This document shows, piece by piece, positions 33,946-42,783 of a stretch of DNA of 64,000 nt; within the stretch, counting starts at the first letter, position 1, and every line of letters begins with the position of its first letter. Made by a program: the position numbers and the translations under genes. This DNA is from Ochromonas danica (Eukaryota > Sar > Chrysophyceae > Chromulinales > Chromulinaceae), in NCBI GenBank assembly GCA_015146655.1, contig VKHL01000094.1, positions 45,409 to 109,408 on the forward strand, given 5' to 3'. The notes under the pieces are model-generated. The model did no database searches. It saw nothing but the letters and a program-made list of their open reading frames with translations, and was not told where the DNA came from.

Positions 33946-35350
33946 TCACTTGGCAAAGAGATAGTGGCTAACGAGATATTCCTCTCCTTGACGAATACCA
34001 AAGAACTCAGCACATCCCCTATTGAGCGAGTGCTAAGATGATAAGTAGACAGCAATAATAGGCCGGGAGGAGGATGACTTACATAAAGAAGAGTCTCCAA
34101 TAGACAAATCTCTTCAAAGCTTGATCAGGTCCATAGACTTTACCCAACAAAGGCAAAACAACTGCCTTCTTGATATCCATGACCTGTAACCAGGCTTCTA
34201 AGGTCTTTTGATAATGTTGACCATTTACAAGCCAATGTTTCTCAATGTGTAGATCCTTCAAACATGGTGAATGCCATCATTGCATGAGCGAGTATTCACA
34301 GAATATGAGTAGAATCAAAGGCAAACATGATGACATTCTCACCTCTTGGAAATAAAGCAAGAGATCATCTGATGGTAAAGTACCACCCGTAAAGAAGTTC
34401 TCCGTCATCCAACCAGATTCATAATGACCAGGCATTTCAACATGTGTGAAAATATGAACAAAGAGTTTACCGCCTGTCTTCAACCAAGTGGAGATCTTAT
34501 GCATTAATAAAGCATAATTCTTCATATGTTCAAACATCTCAATAGAAATGACACGATCAATTGTCTCAAGATGTTCATCTGGTAAGGTAAACACAGTGAT
34601 ATCACCAGTAAAGACAGTAATATTTGTTAATCCTCTTTCTACAGCTGTTTTCTCAATATATTCACGTTGTGAAACACTATTACTAATTGATAAGATAGTT
34701 GCTTTAGGATATCTTTCAGCAAGATATAATGTAACACTACCCCATCCACAACCTAAATCAACAATTTTCATTCCATCCGCAATTTCAGCACGTTGACAAT
34801 AGAGATCTAACATAACAATCTCACTCTGTGCTAATGAACAATAACCTGATCCTTCTACAGCAGTCCAATAACCAGAAGAATATTTCAAACGTGGACCTAA
34901 GACAAGTTGATAGAATTCATCTGGTACTTCATAGTGTTGTTCATTGGCAGCTTTCTGTTGAATAGCAATAGGGGATTGACGCAATTCTTCAACAAACTTC
35001 TGTAAGAAAGATGCCTTCTCTTCGATGGTAAGCTTCTTAATCTTGGCTAATTCCATTTCAATTTCTTGACGAATAGCGATTCGTAGTAGGAAATCAGGAA
35101 AAATGTTTTGTTCGATAATGGGAAGTAACAATGGAGTTGCAACATGCTGTCAGAATAGAAACCATGTGTTAGTGGATATGGTATTGTGAAAACAGACCAA
35201 CAGATTAGTCAGACAGACACATCATACACGACGAGTGAGAGATGAGTAGGATTGAGTGAGTGAGAGAAATAACACATGCAAACTTACTCGAATAAAGATT
35301 CCTAATTGTTCAATAAGCCAATGCCACGTCTTCTTCAAGGTCATTGTCAT
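33946..35350 (-). CDS. SAM-dependent methyltransferase of the cyclopropane-fatty-acid-synthase family (coclaurine N-methyltransferase-like)
   Basis: Four exons on the minus strand, 35288-35350, 34343-35146, 34083-34255 and 33946-34018, give 370 residues, the family's usual length. The SAM site is the VDLGCGWGSVTLYLA block; HYEVPDEFYQLVLGP, YSSGYW and the later EMFEHMKNY and FTGGTLPSDDLL segments match the family. It ends with CAEFFG and VSHYLFAK, the typical C-terminus. Relatives either add a methylene bridge to lipid acyl chains or methylate small amines; the substrate here cannot be told. Two in-frame ATGs lie at 35350 and 35344. Divergent to the WIPI gene. Confidence 0.88.
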
Positions 35351-35816
35351 CTTTCTTTACTACCCGGAGAGTATTCACTCTAACAAAATATATGACAGAT
35401 ATCGAATATCTTCTTACTTGCTGATTGACAAGAAGGAGGATGAAGTGAAGAAGGGCATTCCATGGAATAATGACCTGGCAGTGACGTCATCGGAAATTCG
35501 CTCAATATTCCATGGATTCCATTCGGTTCCATGGCTAAAATTTTGGGGTGGAGAAAGAAACGACTTCTGTTGGATAGGAAAAAGCTGTTTTTCTTCCTTT
35601 GGATCTCGTCCTCCTGCTGTTGTTGATCAGTTGCAATCTATGAGAACAGACTCCCTACCATTACTCACAATAAAAAAGTAGATTCCATATTTTCCCCTTA
35701 CTATCATTCTATAATAAGACATTCCTATCCAACTCAGAGAGTTTGTATCCTATCACTCGAAATATTATCATCTTCTTCACTCATAACCATTATTGATCAA
35801 CATCATCATTATCATC
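35351..35816. promoter_or_regulatory. Divergent promoter region with CATGG palindromes and a CRE-type site
   Basis: This 466-base region drives the methyltransferase (left) and WIPI (right). It contains a perfect ATTCCATGGAAT palindrome at 35457-35468, ATTCCATGGAT at 35507-35517 and GGTTCCATGG at 35525-35534, plus TGACGTCA, the consensus core for bZIP/CREB-type factors, at 35482-35489. Whether any of these is bound is inference. Confidence 0.45.
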
Positions 35817-37226
35817 ATGAATCTAACAACAGAGAGTTTAACAAATCATAGTGATCTCTTATTTGCTACCTTTAATCAAGATAATGGATGCTTTGCATGT
35901 GGTACAAATAATGGATTTATTATCTTTAATGTGGATCCTTTTCGTGAAACTTTTCGACGCATTTTCCCAAATGGTGGTATTGGTATTGTAGAAATGCTTT
36001 TTCGTTGTAATCTACTTGCCATTGTTGGTGGTGGAAGAAATCCACGTTATCCTACTAATAAAGTTATGATTTGGGATGATAGTCAAAATCGTTGTATTGG
36101 AGAATTAAAATTTCGTACAGAAGTGAAAGCAGTACGATTACGAAGAGATCGTGTTGTTGTCGTCTTAGAATCTAAAGTCTTTGTCTATCAATTCAAAGAT
36201 TTAAAGTTATTAGATCAGATTACGACAGTATCGAATCCACGTGGTCTGGTAGCACTCTGTTGTGATCCTAAAACAAATGTTCTTGCTATACCTGGTCTAA
36301 CCAAAGGAACCATTCGTGTGGAACTTTATGATATTGCTAAAGCAACATTAATTAAAGCACATGATGCTGAATTAGCACAGTTTGCTTTGAATGTGGATGG
36401 CTCTCGTTTAGCCTCAGCAAGTGAGAAAGGTACTCTTGTAAGAATTTGGAATTGTCATACCGGCGAACCTTTGAGAGAGTTACGAAGAGGCATGGATCGT
36501 GCTGAGATCTATTGTTTAACATTCAATGCTACGACAACTCATTTGGCTTGCTCTTCAGATAAAGGAACTATTCATATCTTTTCCTTAGCAGGACCTGCAA
36601 CTCTGTTAGGGGCTGGCGGAGGTGTGCCTGGAGGAGGAGTTGGTGGTGGTACAGGCAATGGGTTATCATCGAATGGAGATTCGCCTCTTCCTCTTGCCCC
36701 TGGGTCTGGACAGAATTCTGGCAGACACTGGAGTACAGAAGGTCCTTTAGGTAATCCTCCTTTCCCTCCGACTGCTGGAGAAGGAGTAGGCGGTGGTGGG
36801 TTGGCTACTTCTGGTCGCTCTCGATCAGTAGAAGGAATGCTCGATCCTCTCGGCACAGCGAGTGAAGGCAATCTTTCGGCACCTTCGACTTCCACAGCTT
36901 CTGGTGGTGCCACGAATAACAAGTCAATGGGTGGTATGGGCATCAACTTTCTCAAAGGCATTCTACCCACTGGCCTCGTCCCTAAATACTTTGAATCTGA
37001 GTGGTCTTTTGCTCAAGTTCGAGGTATCGAAGGTCGTTCTATTTGTGCCTTTTCAAAAGACTCTTCCAAGATCTTCATTGTGTGTGCTGATGGTCACTTT
37101 GTGGTTGCTAATGTCGAAGAAGGAGAATGTAGTCGATTGAGCACTACTCGCTATTTGAAGACGGTGGAAGAATTGCATGGAGAAGATGATCTAACTTGGA
37201 CCAAGTCATCGTCGGCTAAGGTCTAA
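35817..37226 (+). CDS. WIPI/Atg18-family PROPPIN, autophagy beta-propeller
   Basis: PROPPINs bind PI3P and PI(3,5)P2 on autophagic and endosomal membranes. One exon encodes about 469 residues from the ATG at 35817 (an ATG eight codons upstream at 35793 only adds Ile/Met-rich sequence). Seven WD-like blades are seen, with the phosphoinositide-binding LRRG motif at residues 222-225 in place of FRRG, followed by MDRAEIYCLTFN. The blade 2 stretch VMIWDDSQNRCIGELKFRTEV matches the WIPI3/4 branch. A Gly/Ser/Pro-rich insertion of about 110 residues lies in blade 6, where the membrane-inserting loop is found, much longer than usual. Ends with a blade 7 strand and a charged tail. Confidence 0.92.
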   Translation: MNLTTESLTNHSDLLFATFNQDNGCFACGTNNGFIIFNVDPFRETFRRIFPNGGIGIVEMLFRCNLLAIVGGGRNPRYPTNKVMIWDDSQNRCIGELKFRTEVKAVRLRRDRVVVVLESKVFVYQFKDLKLLDQITTVSNPRGLVALCCDPKTNVLAIPGLTKGTIRVELYDIAKATLIKAHDAELAQFALNVDGSRLASASEKGTLVRIWNCHTGEPLRELRRGMDRAEIYCLTFNATTTHLACSSDKGTIHIFSLAGPATLLGAGGGVPGGGVGGGTGNGLSSNGDSPLPLAPGSGQNSGRHWSTEGPLGNPPFPPTAGEGVGGGGLATSGRSRSVEGMLDPLGTASEGNLSAPSTSTASGGATNNKSMGGMGINFLKGILPTGLVPKYFESEWSFAQVRGIEGRSICAFSKDSSKIFIVCADGHFVVANVEEGECSRLSTTRYLKTVEELHGEDDLTWTKSSSAKV

Positions 37227-38520
37227 GATGCGTGTGTGATTAGAAGGGGGTGGGAAGTAGTGGGGTATGCTATGTGTAGACTATATGCTATACATGTTCT
37301 TATACCGCTGCTGTGATTGTGGGATTGTGAAGAAATCGTTACTTTTCGAGACAAGTTTCAGGTGGCCACAAAATCAGATGAGATGAAAAGCATCTGAGCA
37401 AAGATGTAGCATAAAGCTTTGATTGGCCTTACGTAGGGTAGAGTATATTGAAATAATGAGCTGAAGCTCTTTGCCTACACCACTATTTGTATATTAAAGT
37501 ACCAATACAAGCAAGTAAAACGTTATTCTACCATAACAGTTAGTATCTATTCGATGAAGAAAAAGCCAGATAAAGTAGCTACAAATTAGAATCCATTCTC
37601 ATCATCGCTGTTCCATCGCAGCTATCATTCCATGGATCATACCAGCATCCAATATCTAAGGTAGGCGCAAGCTAGGATCTCAACTAGTTTGAAGACAGAT
37701 TACTCAACAGTAGAAAGCTTACGATAGTGCGTTAGAACCGTAATCGAATTCTCTCTAAGATACTGAAGTTGTGGGTCAAACTAACACACATGTAGTTTTT
37801 CGATTTCTAGAGAGGAATCCCATGGAATGCGTTGATTTTCAATATAAGGAAAAACCAGAACAAAGCAGTTGATACAAATGTCACAGCAAAGTACTAGAGT
37901 GGAAAAAGAAGAGGAAGATATCGATTGGTCTGATGTTTCTGATGATGCAGAAGAGTGTGAAGACCAGAAGAGTGACCAGATGAATCATCGCTCGAGAAAG
38001 ACGGGTCTTTGCATCCAGCAGAAGTCAGAGGAGGGCGATCGGCTGCTGGGTGTAAAGGCCCGTCTTTCTCGAGCGATGATTCATCTAGTCTCTCTTCTGG
38101 TCTTCACACTCTTCTGCATCATCAGAAACATCAGCAGTAATGAGATCAAGAGATGAAGGGGAGGATCAAAATCCTCCGAAGAAGTCCACTTCCGGTCAGT
38201 TTTTGCTGTTGACTTTTTGCCGAAACTCCGCTTTTCAAAACGACTCTTTTCTCCATGGAACTCCAGAGACATTCCGTGGAATGCCGCTGGAATGGAATGC
38301 AGAATTGGAACAGCGGAATTGGAAGCGCGTTCGTCAGCAACCAGGGAGCAGCGAAGGTGAAAGAGGATGAGGAAATGGAGTGACGATGCATATTCTTTGA
38401 TTTGACGCGAATCATCAGAAACAAATTCAGAACTAATACCAATTACTAGTTGATCTAGTAGTAGAAGAAGTAGTAGTACCCGTTGGAGTAATTGCTACTC
38501 TTGTTCTGGAGAGAATAAGA
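37227..38520. other. Long intergenic region with a large inverted repeat
   Basis: Nearly 1.3 kb without a confident gene. It contains the 92-bp-arm inverted repeat listed separately and several CATGG-centred palindromes (37627-37637, 37819-37826, 38252-38259, 38271-38282). A short reading frame 37869-38156 crosses the hairpin: its first part encodes an acidic, Ser/Asp-rich peptide (EEEDIDWSDVSDDAEE), similar in character to the tails of the F-box-like genes downstream, and its second part is just the inverted copy. I do not call it a gene. Confidence 0.55.
37930..38134. repeat. Inverted repeat, 92-bp arms and 21-bp loop
   Basis: The left arm 37930-38021 and the right arm 38043-38134 are reverse complements over 92 bases with about six mismatches, separated by 21 bases (38022-38042). 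A transcript in either direction would fold to a single long hairpin. Arm sequence includes CGCTCGAGAAAGACGGG on the left and its complement on the right. No terminal duplication or transposase is seen. Confidence 0.95.
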
Positions 38521-40263
38521 ATGGTTTGGTGGTGGCCGTCATTTTGTGATAAAGGAGATCGTCGTGTACAAAAAAGAAGAAATAGATCACCGTTATGGCA
38601 GTTATCTACAGATATTCTTCATTTGATCTACTCTGAATGGTTAGCCTCCTGGAAAGATCTTTCAGCCTTGGATATGAGTTGTCTAGATAATGAAAATCGT
38701 GCAGCATGGTTATCTTCTCTCTCGCATTTACGAATGATTATCATGCCAGAGAAAAGACTTTATGATGAAGAAATGATTCTTTTCTATCAATGGTTAGGAC
38801 ATCGTAAAGTGTTTATAATTAGATCATTTCCTATCCGATTGTCATTAGTCAATGATGATCTGCTTCATGCTCTAGATTATCAAAACTATTGTCCTACACT
38901 TCTTTCCATTAACATTGAACGATATCCAGATAATATCATATCCTTACCCTTAGAGAAGAATTTACAACTCTTTCTTCATCAATGCCATCTTTTACAAGAA
39001 GTACAAATCCATTGTTTTCCAAGCGATGTTTATGAAGAAATAGATTCATTATTACTTTCCATGATCACTAATGAATTAAGAAGCAATATGTTGAGAAAGA
39101 TTGAGCTTTTGTGCTCACCTCCTTTAAATGAATTAACTAATCTACTAAAAAAGCATGTTGATACTATACAGGATATTATTCTGGATTCGCCCGCAATTGA
39201 TGATATCATCACTTTCTTCTGCCAGAGTGAATTAAATCTAAGAAGATTGAGACTAAGTGGTACTGGATCGTTGTCTGTGGATGTATTGTTGAACTACCTT
39301 TCTTCTTATGGAAGATACTTGGAAACATTGGAATTGGGAAGTCATGCTAGACCCTGTGCTAACTTGATCATCACTCATGAACTGATCGAATCAATTGCAA
39401 CAGCTTGTCCCAATTTAAAGGTTTTCCAATTGAAAACTACAAATCCATTAAATAATGAACATCAAGTGAAAGCACCATCTCAACTTTATCTACTCTTTCC
39501 TAAACTCAGAATATTCAATATTACATGTGATTCATTCTTTATTCATATCAAAGTTATTGATGAGAAGAGAGAAGTTTGGTATAGTAATAATATGCGTCTA
39601 TCCATTGAAGAACAAGGAAATTGGCTCGATTGTTTATACTATGTCTTGAGTAAAACACGATACACATTGATGACATCGAATACTTCCTTTTGCATAGATT
39701 TTGAAAGTCAACATCGCGAATGGAATCAATTAAAAACAAAATTATCACCTTATCTCACGACGATTGATGCTGTCATGTCTGAAGAAGTCTTAATTGATAT
39801 GATGAAAGAGCTTCCTCGTTTAGAGATATTGACTGTACAACCTGGTGTTCATAGGTTTTCAGATGATAGCTTATTCGCCATCAAAGAATATGGGTATGGT
39901 TTGAAAAGACTGTCAATACATGCCTGTTGTGACATTGAGTCGCAATATAGTTTTACTGATAAGATGATCAGTAAGATAATTGAAATGTGTAGACAATTGG
40001 AGTATTTAAGAATATCATGTGCAGGACGTGAGAGTATGTTAGCAGTGACCAATCATCCTGAACTTGAAGAAGTCTATCTCTATAATGCTGTCATAGAGAA
40101 AGCAGCTGCAAAAGCTCTTCTATTGGAAGAGGAAATCAAGATGAAAGAGAGATCCTCAAAATTGAGGATCTGTAAGATCAAAGGAGATAACTACACATTG
40201 GAGATAACCAATGAAGTAAATGTTGAGACGAATAAATATTCTTTATGCAGATTTTATTGCTGA
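38521..40263 (+). CDS. F-box-like/leucine-rich protein, divergent relative of the downstream array (F0)
   Basis: One exon, 580 residues. The N-terminal WQLSTDILHLIYSEWLASW and DLSALDMSCLDNENRAAWL line up with the WQYLPRDLLHCVYSEWLTW start shared by the ten genes downstream and resemble a degenerate F-box. A WLGHRKVFI block follows, where the others have WLGSRKVLV. The rest consists of leucine-rich-like units with a CPNLKVFQL type cysteine pattern. It starts MVWWWPSFC plus a basic stretch that the others lack, and does not carry the acidic tail. F-box proteins join substrates to SCF ubiquitin ligases; that role is only inferred from the weak N-terminal match. Confidence 0.6.
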   Translation: MVWWWPSFCDKGDRRVQKRRNRSPLWQLSTDILHLIYSEWLASWKDLSALDMSCLDNENRAAWLSSLSHLRMIIMPEKRLYDEEMILFYQWLGHRKVFIIRSFPIRLSLVNDDLLHALDYQNYCPTLLSINIERYPDNIISLPLEKNLQLFLHQCHLLQEVQIHCFPSDVYEEIDSLLLSMITNELRSNMLRKIELLCSPPLNELTNLLKKHVDTIQDIILDSPAIDDIITFFCQSELNLRRLRLSGTGSLSVDVLLNYLSSYGRYLETLELGSHARPCANLIITHELIESIATACPNLKVFQLKTTNPLNNEHQVKAPSQLYLLFPKLRIFNITCDSFFIHIKVIDEKREVWYSNNMRLSIEEQGNWLDCLYYVLSKTRYTLMTSNTSFCIDFESQHREWNQLKTKLSPYLTTIDAVMSEEVLIDMMKELPRLEILTVQPGVHRFSDDSLFAIKEYGYGLKRLSIHACCDIESQYSFTDKMISKIIEMCRQLEYLRISCAGRESMLAVTNHPELEEVYLYNAVIEKAAAKALLLEEEIKMKERSSKLRICKIKGDNYTLEITNEVNVETNKYSLCRFYC

Positions 40264-40635
40264 CCATCAACACGCGTATTAGAGACTAAAAACCCATTTT
40301 AGAAAAACAAAAATAAAAGATAAAGTTTGATTTTTTGTACATGCAGTAGCTTAATGATTTATATGATCATTGTGCTGATTGTCATAGAAGTGAAGCACCC
40401 TTAGTATTGAAGTGATAATAATCCGCTCCAGTTCAACCTCCTCCTATCAAGTTCTATCTAGAAACGAGCACAGTACCTAGAAAGTGAAACTAAAACAAAG
40501 TCAATTGAAGATACGATCTATCATAGGCGGGGAAATTTAATTTATAATCATTGCTGGATGTAAACAAATGGACCTAGAATCATGTTGTAAATCAAGTCCG
40601 CATGGTTCGAGATGGGACATTTTTCTGCACATGAC
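40264..40635. other. Intergenic region between convergent genes
   Basis: These 372 bases lie between F0 (plus) and the pseudouridine synthase (minus). The dispersed repeat that begins at 40586 overlaps the right end. Nothing else is supported. Confidence 0.5.
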
Positions 40636-40690
40636 TTATGATGTCTGTTTATTTGTAGTAGTAGTAGTAGTTGTTGTTGTTGTAGTGTTC
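40586..40690. repeat. Dispersed repeat (second copy) with GTA/GTT simple tract, overlapping a stop codon
   Basis: Shares about 80 bases with 31853-31942 and then a GTAGTA/GTTGTT trinucleotide run (about 40657-40684). On the minus strand this run encodes the terminal poly-Thr and stop codon of the pseudouridine synthase, so the repeat appears to have supplied the end of that protein. Confidence 0.8.
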
Positions 40691-42606
40691 TCAGGAGAAG
40701 AGTCTGTTCTACAAAGATCTATCAACGACTCTACAACCTTCTGTTCAGCTTCTTCTCCATTTGTGAAGAAACTTTCTGCCCACTCTGGAACTTCGGCACG
40801 GAAAAGCCAGCTCTTGTCTTTCTCTTTCTCTGCAGACTGGGAGAACTGACCAGCGTATTGATAAGCATGGAGCCAAATTCCATCGCAATGTAAAAGACGC
40901 TCCTCTGCCAGGTCTCTGGCAGATGTACCATGTTGGCAAAAGCGACAAGTTCGAACAAGATAATCATCATCACTTTCATCTGTTCGTTGCTTGAAGTCCA
41001 TGAGATTAGTTTTAATCATGTCTGTATTTGTTTTTCCCTGCTGTGCTTCTTCCTCTTCTTCATTACTTTTAAGATAAGCTAACTGTCCTGCAGACCCTTC
41101 TAAATGAGAAGGTCGACATAGAGGAAGTAATCCTCTTGCTCTCATATTTCGTAATGCTTCTTGTGCTTTCTCTCTTTTACTTTCTTCTCTAAAGAAAGCA
41201 TCACCACCATAGTTTGGATCATTAGCTATAGGTGTTTGAAGAAGTTGAAGGTGAAGACGCAACTGATGTGTGCGACCTGTGATTGGACTACAAGCTACTA
41301 ATGTGGTGTTTGTAACCGGACAATAAGCAACAGCACGGAATGCGGACAAGGAGATTTTGCTATTGGGACCAGTATCACATGCATGCACACCATTCTTTCG
41401 ACTGACCACTGAGATAGGACAGGCAACCCAAAGCGTAGAAAGAGGCACGGAGGAGGAAGTGGCGGTGGTAGTAGTTTGCCAATAGCCAACATTCGAAGAG
41501 GCTGCACAAACTTCATCTCGACTAGGAACACGACCTATACCAGGACCTGATGCTCCCCCTGCACCTTCTCCATCCTCATCATCTCTTTTTCTCTTCTTTC
41601 TGTTCTTCTTGCTTTGACCATTTCCATTGCCTTCGTCATCATCATCACGAATGGAAGCAATCATTGCCATGGCTTCATCAGGTGTGAAGAGTCGTAAAGG
41701 AGTTAGATCAGTAGGAGGGGGAGGGAAGACGCCTCTTACTCTTGCAAGATAGATTTTACTCGTACGACGACTTCGAATCTCTTCTGACAGTCTCGAAGCA
41801 GCAGCAGAAGTTCTAGCCAATACCACGAGGCCTGAAGTAAGTCGATCTAGACGATGTACAAGATGAACACGAGTGCCCTCTCCGTCTCCTCTTCTTTCTC
41901 CTTCTTTAGCATTCTCATCAAGATTGGTTATTGGAAAGCCTTCTGGTGGATCAAATCGTAATAAATTCTCTAAACTATTATATCGATAAGCTCCACAAGC
42001 ATGCATAGGTAAAGAAGCAGGTTTACTAATTGCCATGAGATCATCCTGTGCTACAAGAAACCGTATATCACCAAAGACAGGTGGCTCATGACGATGACTA
42101 CGATGAAGTAAACGATCACCATTGGCAAAGCAGACCTGGTCATTAATGACGTGGTCATTAATACGAACACGTCCTTCTACAATAGCAGTATCCCAATAAG
42201 CAGGAGGATGACCACCAAATTCTTCTTTCATAACATCAAGAACACGTCGACCAAGCCAACGACCTTTAGCAAAGGTTTCAAAATTGTAGATATAGGGTTT
42301 GACATAGCGTACCACCTTATGTCCTTCCTCTGTGAGAGTGAACTTCTCATAGGTAGGTTTATCAATGGATTGTGATGCTGAAGAAGAGGAAGAAGCTGAA
42401 CTCTTTCTTCTCATTTCTAGAGAGAGTCTTCTTCTTGGAAGAACAAGAAATGCTGTGGGTAATGGAAGGGAAGGGATACGAAGATGTGATAAGGAAGAAG
42501 AGAATCTAAAGGATAGCACACAATGAGATGAAAAGGTTAGCATGCAAAGTATCCACAACACACTTCCTTTTCCACTACTTCTTCTCTTATTACTTTTGTC
42601 AATCAT
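40636..42606 (-). CDS. RluA-type pseudouridine synthase, probably organelle-targeted
   Basis: Converts uridine to pseudouridine in rRNA or tRNA. One exon encodes 656 residues. After a possible signal peptide (WILCMLTFSSHCVLSF) and a Ser/Arg-rich leader there is an S4-like RNA-binding region (about 110-165), then the catalytic domain with VHLVHRLDRLTSGLVVLA, the Asp of HRLD being the catalytic residue, RTSKIYLARVRG, and later GRTHQLRLHLQ with NDPNYGG. A Lys/Arg/Asp-rich insertion (about 330-360) and further loops lengthen it relative to bacterial RluA (about 220-330). The C-terminal run of about a dozen Thr comes from a trinucleotide repeat inside a dispersed repeat. The leader suggests plastid delivery, by analogy with RsfS above. 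Confidence 0.87.
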   Translation of the reverse strand: MIDKSNKRRSSGKGSVLWILCMLTFSSHCVLSFRFSSSLSHLRIPSLPLPTAFLVLPRRRLSLEMRRKSSASSSSSASQSIDKPTYEKFTLTEEGHKVVRYVKPYIYNFETFAKGRWLGRRVLDVMKEEFGGHPPAYWDTAIVEGRVRINDHVINDQVCFANGDRLLHRSHRHEPPVFGDIRFLVAQDDLMAISKPASLPMHACGAYRYNSLENLLRFDPPEGFPITNLDENAKEGERRGDGEGTRVHLVHRLDRLTSGLVVLARTSAAASRLSEEIRSRRTSKIYLARVRGVFPPPPTDLTPLRLFTPDEAMAMIASIRDDDDEGNGNGQSKKNRKKRKRDDEDGEGAGGASGPGIGRVPSRDEVCAASSNVGYWQTTTTATSSSVPLSTLWVACPISVVSRKNGVHACDTGPNSKISLSAFRAVAYCPVTNTTLVACSPITGRTHQLRLHLQLLQTPIANDPNYGGDAFFREESKREKAQEALRNMRARGLLPLCRPSHLEGSAGQLAYLKSNEEEEEAQQGKTNTDMIKTNLMDFKQRTDESDDDYLVRTCRFCQHGTSARDLAEERLLHCDGIWLHAYQYAGQFSQSAEKEKDKSWLFRAEVPEWAESFFTNGEEAEQKVVESLIDLCRTDSSPENTTTTTTTTTTTNKQTS

Positions 42607-42783
42607 CCAACCTTACCTACAACCAACCAGCAACAAACAACACAAACAAACCAAACTATTGTTATTTGCGTGGTAGCGCTACCCCCAAACACTTACCACT
42701 ATATCAAACACACAAAATCAGACTTAAATCTCACCTTGTTAAAGTACCTCAATTGCTGTTGCAGTCATGCTCACTTGCACAAC

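Noticed and set aside
37869-38156. Protein gene across the long inverted repeat
   Set aside because: The second half of the frame is only the reverse complement of the first; no family match and no conserved end.
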